A DNA stretch of 64,000 nucleotides from Cloeon dipterum (lineage: Eukaryota > Arthropoda > Insecta > Ephemeroptera > Baetidae), in assembly GCF_949628265.1 (NCBI RefSeq), contig NC_088787.1, forward strand, positions 1,416,501-1,480,500, read 5' to 3'. Under the pieces are notes generated by a model. It saw only the letters and a program-made list of their open reading frames with translations. It made no database searches and was not told the DNA's origin. A program made the position numbers and the translations under genes. Shown here in pieces: positions 55,213-64,000 of the stretch; positions within the stretch are counted from its first letter, which is position 1, and the number at the start of each line of letters is the position of its first letter.

Positions 55213-56075
55213 ATGAGGAAGTCACTCAGGACAAATGCAGCGGATAAGTGTTTGCTGATGCTTGTCTTTATCGTGAGACTGACGTTATTGAGAGCGAGGG
55301 TGAGTATAAATGGCCTCAACTCACCACGCAGCCCCCTCCCCTCTCACTACATTCACCCCCAGCGAAAGAGGCTTAAAAGTCATAAATATACGCTGGCGCC
55401 ATCTATCAGCTGGTTCAAACACTTTTGGTTTGCATAAAATTAACGGGGAGAGTGGATTAATTTTTTTAAAGTACAAAGCAGTTAAGCAATTTGCAATTTT
55501 TGTATTTATGCAAAGCGCGAGACTAACAAGTCCGGCGAAATGCCTACATTCCGGTTTTGCAGGCGAATTTTCTTCTGCGAATTATTTAATGTGACAGAGA
55601 AAATAAATTCTTTCAGTGCAGAGCAGATGAATCGGCTGTTGCAGCGGGGCAGTAAAGCATCCTAAAATACGTAGAATTACACGGCGAGTCTGATAAAGTT
55701 TTATTTTCCAAACTACGACCCATAGCATAGCCGAGTTATTAATTTTTTTGGATCCAAAAAACACGAATTGTGACGTTTAAAACTTTTGTTTTCGCGGTCC
55801 AGGCGGGGCTCTGTGGGACGGATGGCGCTTATTTTGACACCAGTCAATGCCCCTCGCAGGGACACATCTATGCCCGTGAGTAGGTTTTCAAATTCGGACC
55901 ATTTTTCGAGTTACTATGAATTTTTTCAGCTAAATTTCAGAAAAATTCAAATTTCAAAATATTTTAACGCTATATAACGCAGATTTACTTTTACACAAAA
56001 TTTTTCAAATGTTTCCGCATCCTTATCTTGGGTGCAGGGAAACAAAAAAATGACTCCTGGACAACGCAGAATTAA
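55213..56075 (+). CDS. Candidate small secreted peptide (three exons)
   Basis: Exon 55213-55299 encodes a basic start and a hydrophobic run (CLLMLVFIVRLTLL), a plausible signal peptide, and ends AGCGAGG|GTGAGT. Exon 55803-55875, after GCGGTCCAG, encodes AGLCGTDGAYFDTSQC, PSQGHIYA. Exon 56038-56075, after GGGTGCAG, gives RKQKNDSWTTQN and a stop. The phases (0 and 1) agree, for a total of about 65 residues. I recognise no family. The support is only splice-site quality, phase agreement and the signal-like start, so this may be chance or part of a larger gene. Confidence 0.35.
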
Positions 56076-56739
56076 AATCGGATCGTTTTAAGACCAATTA
56101 CGAGCCAATCCCATCACAATTCCTAGGAAATGATAGACTTTGAACTTTGGAAACCGTGATTTTTGCACTTAATATCATGGAAATATGAAAATTATAAATG
56201 CATCGCCGGTCTGGAAACCGATTTTAAGATCTTTCCCGCCCACAAAAAATTTAAAATTAAGGTTTTTTTTATCCATTTTTGCTCTTTTAGCACAGCGCGT
56301 CGTCAAGTGCACGCGCGAAAATAGTTAAATTTTTGTTAAAATTCAGCCGATCGACCGATCGTTGACCACAACCGCCTAAAACCTGGGCCGATCCGAGTAA
56401 ACAATAGTTTCACTACACTTTTACAACTGGCAAATAATTGAAAATATTTTGACTCAAAGGACATTGAGGACTTTCGAGAGTGTAAATATATTTTGTTCAT
56501 CAATAAATTACTTTGTACAGAAAATAACATTATTAGAGTGTTTGGCAATTTTAATTGAAATTAGGAATCATTTATTGTTAAGCGAACAATGTTATTGAAA
56601 ATAAAGTGTTTTTAAATTTCCACTATTGTTAGTACTATAAGTATAAGGGATTCACAGTTGACAGACTGAGTCGGTCGCTTGGGTTGTGTTCGAGGCATCC
56701 AATTTTTTTTATTATTATTTTGCTCGGAAACTTCCAAAA
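56076..56739. other. Intergenic
   Basis: AT-rich. I see no gene. Frames on either strand here are short and without motifs. Confidence 0.4.
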
Positions 56740-58885
56740 ATGACAGGGTTTTGCACCTGTTACGATGGAGTAATTCCAAATCCTGTGAGAAACACGTTGG
56801 TGTGCCCGAATTGCATGTTATTGGTGTAAGCAAAGATAAAATTGTATTTTTAAAATTTGATTTGGAAATTGATTTTGTGGAAGGAATGCACGGCAAGGCC
56901 CTCCACCTCCACGCCAACCTGCTGAACAAGCTCAAGGTAAAATAAGAATTTTATTCATTTTTAAAGAAATATTAATGAGTTTTTTTCTCAGCCCGCCTGC
57001 CCAGTAATAATTCGGGTTTCCAGCAGACATTTATTCCTGGTATTTTTTTGTTCAATTGTGGTAAATTATTTCATACTCATACAATCCGGATTTTCTAGTT
57101 CCACCGGGATTCACAGCGCCCGGAATGTTCCGTGTTCCCCAAGTTCCTGCTGCTCCAAAGCCTTTTTGGCCAGGGGGTAGGTCGAAATTTTTTTTATCCC
57201 CACATTTCCAAGAACGTAATAATATTTATTTTTAAGCTGCTTCTCCGCCTTTGGCGGGATTACCTCCTAGAGAGCGAGTCCAACGTCCTGTTCCCTCGCG
57301 CACCTTTGGACAGATTAACCAGCCTGCTGCCGAACCTGTTGCAATCCAAAATCCACCTCCTGGATTTGGGCCACGGCTCCAAGCACCGCAAATGAGTGAA
57401 AATTACGGATTTGACGTATCGCGTTGCTCTTGGTGCAAATTGACATTTGGGGTTCTTCCATTCAAGAAACTCACCCTCGAAGACAAAACAGCCAACGTCT
57501 GTCAGTTGTGCCTCTGGAGAACAAAGTAAATTTATCAGAAAATTAATTTTATCTCTTTAACCTTGAATTATTTTACCAGGGTGACAGGGGAGAAGATTTT
57601 GCTCAACATCAGTTACAATTCAAGCGCTAGAAATTTCCAAAACATCTTGTCTTTCACAGGTTTGTGTACGATTCTCTATTTTGACGTAGTTTCTGAGCAC
57701 ACCAATCGATTCCTGAGGGTCGAATTAGGTAAAGTGGATATTTTTCCCAGCCAAAAAGTGCAGCACGTCGCGCGAACTTTTTTCCCGCCAAAACAATTTC
57801 GAAGTATTAGCGAGAAGTGCGCATGCGTTAGAGCTGGTTTGAGCACTTGCAGAGAGACCGCCTGTACGAATGACTGCTTTATCAGATCCAGCCAGCTGTG
57901 AGACGCATGCGCACTTCGATCTCGCATTCATATTGGTTTGGCGGGAAAAATCACACGTCGCGCTGGACGTTTTATTTAACGGAAAAATATCAATTATTCC
58001 TAAGTCGACCATCGGGAATCGATTGGTGTGCTCAGAAACTTCGTCAAAGACGGTCTTTAAGTGATTTTAAAATTTCAGAAAGAGGAAAAGTTGTTGGATA
58101 CCTGAACGACATGGTGAAATGCGAGAATTGCCGGAAAGAAATCCCGAGATTGGACGTGGAGAAACACTTAAGGAACGTCCACCAAGGAACAAACAAGACG
58201 AAGGCAACATTTTGATCTGCCAAGCCTGCGCTGAGTTTACCAAGTACGTATTTTCCCAACTATAATTAAAAATAAACCTGCAACTACTTTTCTACAGACT
58301 CACCAAACAGAACATAGCTATAAAGATAGGATGCTACGATTGGAAAGATTCTGCGCAATTAAGGAAATTTATTCAATACTTTGAGCTTATTTACGGTAGA
58401 TACATTTATTGTGAAAAGAATTCACGGTGAAATCAGCTGTTATTTCAGAGCTAGACAATATCACCCCGCCTGACGGAGTGTTAGGATATTTTTGCAAAAG
58501 ATTGAGGTGCAATAGATGCCAGAAGCTCGTGTCCCTCCACGAGACAATGGAGCAGCACGCTCTGGAGCACCACCACAAACGTGGGGACGTTTGGTATACT
58601 GAATGCCCTCATGGTTGCGAGAAGATCTTCCTAACCGACGAACTGCCTGTTCATAAATTGAGATGCTGGCTTTCAACAATTCCAAGAACACCGTCCATAA
58701 GCAAAGACGGCCCCTTCTCCGAAAATATGTTTGAACCAAGAGACTTAATAAGAATGGACATGCAATATTTGTTCAAATGTAAGGCTAGAGGCTGCTTGTC
58801 ACAATTTTTATTGGATATTGGTTTGCTGCTCAACCATTTGGAAGAATCCGACCACTTTTGGAAATTTGTATCTACATCCAACTAA
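56740..58885 (+). CDS. Multi-exon zinc-finger protein with Pro-rich region
   Basis: Exons 56740-56825, 56884-56936, 56992-57039, 57099-57176, 57237-57525, 57580-57659, 58079-58243, 58298-58395 and 58449-58885. The phases agree throughout except for one frameshift near 58185. Order: CTCYDGVIPN...CPNC; a Pro/Gln-rich segment (RQGPPPPRQPAEQ, VPPGFTAPGMFRVP); CSWCKLTF...CQLC; CENCRKEIPRLDVEKHLRNVH; CQAC; RCNRCQKLVSLHETMEQHAL; CPHGCEKIFLTDELPVHKLRC; CKARGCLSQF...LLNHLEESDH. The irregular C2H2/C2HC fingers recall TRAF-type or ubiquitin-pathway zinc fingers; the exact family is not clear. One nucleotide short (or two extra) near 58185 breaks the frame between the H-x3-H finger and CQAC. It may be a sequencing error, an unrecognised mini-intron or a real lesion. 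Confidence 0.6.
57671..58058. mobile_element. Foldback MITE 2, full copy, in a zinc-finger gene intron
   Basis: Terminal inverted repeats TTTCTGAGCACACCAATCGA (left) and its inverse complement ending GTGTGCTCAGAAA (right). The inner arms are also inverted: GAGAAGTGCGCATGCG with CGCATGCGCACTTC, and CCCGCCAAAAC with TTTGGCGGG. About 390 bp, with no coding capacity. It lies between exons 57580-57659 and 58079-58243 of the zinc-finger gene. Confidence 0.75.
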
Positions 58886-59409
58886 TCAACAATTTTTGCA
58901 TATTCTCTCAATCGTTTTTTACTTATTATCTCTAAACCCTGATTTACGGTTAATAGAAAATTCGAAATAAATACATAGTCAAGAGTAAGTGATTTGGGTT
59001 GAGTAGGGATTTAAATTTGGAAAATTCGAAACACAAATTACAAATCACCAGGGTCCTGATTCACGTGATGGTCAGATATGGCGTCTGGTAGAGTACGGCT
59101 GGAAAGTTTCGAACGTAAAATGAAATTTATCATGAAATTAGCTTCAGCACAATGAATATTTTTGTTTTTTCTTTGCTAAAAGCTGATTAGCCCGGTAATT
59201 GGTGAATCGACCGTTAGATGTCACTTCAACGTGAATGGAAATGTAACAAAATACGCGGGAATAAAATTATTATAGGTCGGCACGCCTCTTTTTCGACGCT
59301 TCTGACTGGCCGCTGGATTTTCTCCTGATTGGCCTCCATTATTTTTGACTTTCTGACCGGCGGGAAAAACCAACACAGATCACAATCCGGCCCCCGATGG
59401 AAATTACGA
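58886..59409. other. Intergenic
   Basis: AATAAATAC near 58966 may be the polyadenylation site of the zinc-finger gene. Otherwise nothing recognisable. Confidence 0.4.
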
Positions 59410-59532
59410 CTGCGCAGAAGGTTTTCATTTAGGTAACGCATGCGCAGGGATGAGTCACAGCCTCTCAGTGATATAGACTAGCGTTTTGATTATACTGCGC
59501 ATGCTCAAGACGAGCACAAGTTTACTGCGCAG
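59410..59532. repeat. 123-bp CTGCGCAG-bounded repeat, copy 2
   Basis: Same ends, length and internal words (AACGCATGCGCAG, ACTGCGCATGCTCAAGAC) as 54042-54164. Confidence 0.7.
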
Positions 59533-59559
59533 CTCCAAAATGGGCGAATTTTTAAAGCT

Positions 59560-60136
59560 GACGTGGTGCTTGTCTTTTGCTATCGAGAGTACTGATAAAA
59601 ACTAGCTGCTTGTTTAGCGAGCCAATTCATGGCCCGCCTCCCCGCACTCAACAAGTGCTCGGTTCTTAACAGAATATTTATTCAAGGCTCTTTTTTGTGT
59701 GGCTCATGAAAGAGCGAGCGATCACTGCTGTTTTTTTTTTTTTTTGTTAAATCAATAATTATTAACACTCATGGAACACAATTATTTTTTTAAATACAGG
59801 CTAGTATTTTTCAATTAAAAAATAAACAAAAAGATTTTAATCAGCTCCTTTTTTTAGAAATAATTTTTACACTAATTGGATGTAACAAAAAACATTCTGA
59901 TGAATTTCGGTTAACCGAGTTTCATCTTTAAGAATGGGGAAATTATTTATTGAACGTACACGTGCATGAAGCATGAGCTTTTTTACTGCTGAGGCTGACA
60001 AGAGGGCAGCCAGCCTCTGGCGGGGTCAAACACTGCGTCACTGCACGAATGCTGTACATCACGTATCTCGATTTATAATTCAGAGTCCAAAGCACAGTAC
60101 AACGAGAATAGGAGCCGCGCGAGAAGCACGCCCGTG
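59560..60136 (+). promoter_or_regulatory. Y11 upstream region and noncoding exon 1 (second promoter type)
   Basis: Two blocks are shared with the Y12 upstream region. The first, about 59565-59735, has TATCGAGAGTACTGATA, AATTCATGGCCCGCCTCC and AAAGAGCGAGCGATCAC. The second, about 60090-60148, has ACAACGAGAATAGGAGCCGC and CACGCCCGTG|GTGAGTTCGCTCTC, with a splice donor at 60136/60137. None of the TTTTAAAAGCCACTCA promoter of the main array is present. Confidence 0.6.
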
Positions 60137-60464
60137 GTGAGTTCGCTCTCTTGCGATATTTTTTCTTTATCATCGCACTGAGACTCTAAAAATTACTGTT
60201 AAATTCACTAAGAGGTTTAAAAAAATAATATTTTACTTCTATCCATTGCAAAGAGAGTTAAATTTTATTTATATATATATTTCAGCCATGTCGAGCATTT
60301 ATTTCAATTAAATTTAATTTGATTAATTGGGTAAAATACCGAAATTCAACAGTACAGAGAATGCAAGTAATATAAAAGATTCAGATTTGTTTCGAGCCTT
60401 TAGAGTTTTTCCAAAATAACGGTTGTATTTTTTGTTTTCCTGCCTTTTGTGAACAGTTAGAAGT

Positions 60465-62057
60465 ATGACTCCGTTTTCCATCGCCATTTTCCTCCTCGGC
60501 CTTTCATCCCTGGCCACCGCTGCCAACTTGAATCAAGTCTTCGAGTGGAATGAATTGGACTACGAGTGGCCGTCGGAGGAAAGCAGGGCACAGACCATGC
60601 CCGCTGGGATTGTCAAACCAACGAAAATCAAACCTTTTTACATGGCTGTCTACGGATCAAGGCTCTTCCTCAGCCTGTTAAGAGACGATAGCACACCGGT
60701 GACTCTGGTGTCTTTGCCGACGAGCAGCGCAAACTCTGAGTCTCCGAAGCTCACTCCTTTCCCCTCCTTGGAGAAGCACGTAAGTACATACAGCTCGATG
60801 TATATTTTATTTTGCCCTGAATTGGAATAGAGAAGCATTTGCTGAGCTCACAATAAGGATTATGATCGATACAAGGGATTTACTAAAAACCTATTACTTT
60901 TCTTGGGGAATTCGGTAATCGCATGGCACGGTTTTAAAGCCCTATAACTGGTTCATTTAATTTTCTTGAAATGCAAATTCTTCATTTAAACCAAAGTATT
61001 AAAAGTGCCACAATCATTTCCTCTTGTTGCAGGATTTTGGAAACTGCGAAAAAATTGAAGAAGCGTCAGGACTGCAAATTGACTCCACTGGAAGGTTGTG
61101 GGTGCTCGATGAGGGAAGCTACGACTGCGCTTCCAAATTATGGACGATCAACTTGGCCATCTACGATCACACCAAACTAATTCACCGGTTTCCCTTTCAA
61201 AATTTGATTCACGACTTTGTGCTCGACGAAACGCCCAACGGAACCTTCGCCTACATCTCGCAGTTGGCTGCCCAACACATTGTCGTGTTTAGTTTGGAGA
61301 GAAATGAATCTTGGAATCTGGACACGCCAGGAAAACAGCTTTTATCCATTGCCTTGTCCCCTAAGGAGAAATCGAGAAAGTTCTACGTCAGCAACTACCA
61401 CTCCAGTGAACTCTATTCACATTCCGTGGCCGCACTTCGGGAAGGAATTCGAACTGCAAATCCGGAACTAATCGGAAACTGGACCGCAGAGCCATATAGA
61501 ATGCTAATGGACAACCACGGGACCGTATATGCCACCTTTTGGGGGAAGAATTACTTATCTTCTTGGAACTCTTCCCAGCCGTTTGCTGAGCAGCGTTTTC
61601 ATGAGGTACGTCAACAGTTTAACAAAACATTTGAGAACGGAATATCGTTCAAATATCGGGTTTTAGAGACGAGTATTAGGATACTCATTAATTTTTTTGT
61701 CCACCGCAATATTTCGCAAAAAATATTCATCGAATGTTGGGAGGTAGCTATCGTCGAGGGTGGGCGCCTCTCCTTTTAGTTTGATTGGACAGGATTTTGC
61801 CACTTTTTTATTCGTACTGGCCGTCAGCAATTCTTATTAATTAGAGTCGGTAAATTGTTTGGTTTTAGGTCGCTGGACTGAAAACTGATTGGCCATTTAC
61901 TTTCGCCTTGGACCAAAGTGGAAACTTTTGGTTGATGATGTTTGACGACAAAAGAAAGCCAAGATACAGGCTATTGAAGGCTGTGGGCGAAGCAACATCC
62001 TTCAAGGCCACACCGTGTAAGTTTTCTCCGCTTGAAAACATTTTAATGCCAACGTAA
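60465..62057 (+). CDS. Y11: yellow/MRJP-like protein, membrane exon not found
   Basis: Exons 60465-60779, 61033-61605 and from 61869. It has a signal peptide (MTPFSIAIFLLGLSSLATAA), FEWNELDYEWPSEES and PFYMAVYGSRLFLS. The propeller has FGNCEKIEEASGLQIDSTGR, WVLDEGSYDC, FVLDETPNGTFAYI, SWNLDTPGKQLLSIALSP and RMLMDNHGTVYATFW. Exon 4 has WPFTFALDQSGNFWLMMF and KPRYRLLKA (Tyr for Cys). A donor at CACCGT|GTAAGT (62016) exists. Reading through instead reaches TAA at 62055-62057, giving about 358 residues and a secreted protein like canonical yellow/MRJP. Splicing to AG at 62264 gives TAA at once. Just beyond, ATG 62270 opens a frame ending in a hydrophobic run (VVFVFLLAIAIL). The C-terminus is therefore uncertain. 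Confidence 0.7.
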
Positions 62058-62889
62058 ATTGATAGAAAAATCATTTTCAATTATTAAAATAGTTACCATT
62101 TATCTGAGATACGTTTACTGTGTGCTGCTACTTATTAAACTCTACACTATATTTTTATAATAACTAAATGACTATCTCTTTTTGTTTAAAAATTTCTAAA
62201 GATGACGTGAAGATAAATGCAAGCAAGCATTAATTAATTTAACTAACTAACATGCCAATTTCAGAATAGATGGAGCAAGCGGTGGAGAGGAAAATGTTGC
62301 GGAAAACGCCTCCCAAAGTGCGAAGAATACTGATCAGCTCGAGCGTAGTCTTCGTTTTCCTCTTGGCCATAGCCATTTTGTAGTCTCACTAGCAAGCTTG
62401 AATTTTTTTCAGTTCAAATAAAGGGAATTTTGTTATTTGTAGATAAATGGGCAGTCTCTTGACCCTGCATTACTCTTGAACTAACAGTAAAAAGGTCATG
62501 TCAGTTGGAAGCATCTCTCCGATTCTGTTCGATAAAGATTCTTTGTAACAGTTAAAAAATTTTCATCATGCTTTTAGGTTTCCTGGCTTTTATTTTTCAA
62601 ACCTACAAATTCTTCCAAACCAAAGGAAAGAGTGCATTTCGCCAATCATTTTTACCTTGCCCATCAAAAGGCTGTGAATAATATTTTAAATTGATTTTTT
62701 TTTAGCAAAATTAACTATTTTAGAGTGAAAATAAAGTAGGGAATTGTCTGAAAATAGTCTAAGATGATGAACTAGCTCACGCTTATCAGAAATTATCTTT
62801 CTGTTTCTGATTTTAGACCACGAATTGCCCGAAACCAACTCAGTCGCTTTTATTTTCAGTTGTTACACGGAGCGAGAGACAATAAGAGA
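62058..62889. other. 3' region of Y11
   Basis: Contains the possible terminal exon after TTTCAG (62264), with a short hydrophobic frame at 62270-62383, and AATAAA at 62417. No class I or class II tail exon is present. Nothing else is recognised. Confidence 0.4.
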
Positions 62890-63509
62890 GAGGATCGCGG
62901 TGCTTGTATTTTGCTCTCGAGAGTACTGATATAAGACGTCAAATTAGCTGCTAAATTCATGGCCCGCCTCCCAACTCACAACAAGTGTCCATCTCTTTAA
63001 TTTATAATACTGATTCGGCGCAGCAGATCTTTTCAAGGTCCTTTTTTGAGTGGCTCATCAAAGAGCGAGCGATCACAGCTGTTCTCTCCTCTTCACCAGC
63101 GTGCAATCGGATGCAGATAGAGATTTTTAACACAGGCCACTCTTCAGCATTTTAAAATTTAAAAAAATAACTTATTGCTGATTGAGCATCAAAATTTATT
63201 TTTAGATAATTTCTAGAGGTTCGGTTGCTAATTAGGTACAATTTCAAGCATTTTGTTGGTTTTCTGATAGTCGAATTTCACCTTTAATTGGAAAATAAAT
63301 TAATATGGCTTTAATAATGTCAACTAAAATTCAACGGAATTTAATGTTGAGTTTTACATGAGAGCGAAAAGCAGACCCTTGCGGGGCCAAAATACGTCAT
63401 CTTTTTTGGCCCGTCACGTGACTCGATTCGCGAGGCAAAGGCCATCACACTGCTCAGCACAGCAACAGCGCACAACGAGAAGAGGAGCCGCGTGAGAGGC
63501 ACGCCTGTG
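62890..63509 (+). promoter_or_regulatory. Y12 upstream region and noncoding exon 1
   Basis: Shares both blocks with Y11: CTCGAGAGTACTGATATAAGA, TTCATGGCCCGCCTCCC and AAAGAGCGAGCGATCACAG near 62920-63080; ACAACGAGAAGAGGAGCCGC and CACGCCTGTG|GTGAGTTCGCTCTC near 63474-63523 (donor after 63509). A duplication of Y11 and its upstream region is the simplest source. Confidence 0.6.
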
Positions 63510-63823
63510 GTGAGTTCGCTCTCGCTTACATTAATTTGTATTTATCGGCGAACTAAAAGTCTTAAAAGTAGAGTAAAATTTACATAGCTTTCCAAGGAAC
63601 GGTTCTAAGAGCATTTTATTTTTACTCGCAACTAAAGCAAAGAAAAATTATTGTATTAATTAAATCAAACGTATTTATATAGCCTTCGTTATTTTTCAAT
63701 TAAATTTAAACTCCTTGATGTGGTAAAAAGCCTCCTTTGTCACTCCGTTCCGTTATGTTCTCAAAATGACGATTGCATTTTATGTTTTCCTAGCATTTCT
63801 AAAAATTAAAAAAGGCTGGAAGC

Positions 63824-64000
63824 ATGATTCCGTTTTTCGTCGCAATTTTCTTGCTCGGCCTTTCATCCCTGGCAACCGCTGCCAACTTCAATCAAGTCTT
63901 CGCGTTAACTGAATTGGACTACGAGTGGCCGTCGGAGGCGAGCAGGGCACAGGCCTTGCGAGATGGAACTTTCAAACCTGAGAACGTTTATCCGCGTTAC
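63824..64000 (+). CDS. Y12: yellow/MRJP-like gene, first coding exon, cut by the window end
   Basis: ATG 63824 begins a signal peptide (MIPFFVAIFLLGLSSLATAA) nearly identical to Y11, then NFNQVFALTELDYEWPSEAS and GTFKPENVYPRY at the window edge. It is the next member of the cluster and sister to Y11. The usual W of the FEW motif is changed (VFAL). Nothing can be said of the rest. Confidence 0.75.
   Translation, partial: MIPFFVAIFLLGLSSLATAANFNQVFALTELDYEWPSEASRAQALRDGTFKPENVYPRY

Noticed and set aside
61606..61779. Extension of the Y11 propeller exon past 61605
   Set aside because: CATGAG|GTACGT is the conserved donor; the following open frame has no family similarity and exon 4 follows at 61869.
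1..64000. tRNA or rRNA genes
   Set aside because: No cloverleaf with a T-loop motif and no rRNA core sequence was recognised on either strand by eye; a tRNAscan run would settle it.

Overview
This is eukaryotic nuclear DNA, almost certainly from an arthropod and most likely an insect. The background is AT-rich, genes are split into short exons by GT-AG introns, and mobile DNA is dense. There is no operon or CRISPR structure. I cannot fix the species.

The main content is a tandem cluster of genes of the yellow / major royal jelly protein (MRJP) family. Each has a noncoding first exon under a conserved promoter, then a signal-peptide exon, a large propeller exon, a short exon with the last propeller strands, and a terminal exon. 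In nearly all copies the terminal exon encodes something normally absent from this family: a Ser/Thr-rich stalk, one transmembrane helix and a cytoplasmic tail with tyrosine and proline motifs. They therefore read as type I membrane proteins with an extracellular yellow-like propeller. I name the copies Y1 to Y12. Y4, Y6, Y7, Y8, Y9 and Y10 look intact. Y1 has lost the propeller exons but still splices in frame. Y2 and the Y5 relic are pseudogenes. Y3 carries an 11-nt duplication that shifts frame. Y11 appears to lack the membrane exon. Y12 runs off the window.

From 0 to 51 kb the array is built of modules of about 4 kb: a GC-rich repeat with two TGACGTCA palindromes (the 'CRE repeat', 12 copies), AT-rich upstream blocks, the shared promoter and noncoding exon 1, the gene, and a 3' flank with an ATGCAACC...GGTTGCAT palindrome. 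Mobile elements have broken into it: a 5.8-kb inverted-repeat DNA transposon at 8984-14756 that split one CRE repeat and holds a GPHR/GPR89 gene fragment, a long foldback structure and a nested hAT relic; two full-length hAT MITEs (25.0 kb and 51.05 kb) with perfect 8-bp target duplications; and a 5'-truncated non-LTR retrotransposon (28.05-29.62 kb).

From 52.4 to 58.9 kb the cluster is interrupted by a minus-strand leucine-rich-repeat gene (five exons), a candidate small secreted-peptide gene and a multi-exon zinc-finger gene with a foldback MITE in one intron. From 59.5 kb the cluster resumes with Y11 and partial Y12, which share a different upstream region and a different noncoding first exon.

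The working idea is that these proteins form a diversified family of membrane receptors or adhesion molecules, with variable extracellular propellers and conserved tails of two classes. That function is inference from architecture; the exon structures and motifs are directly visible.
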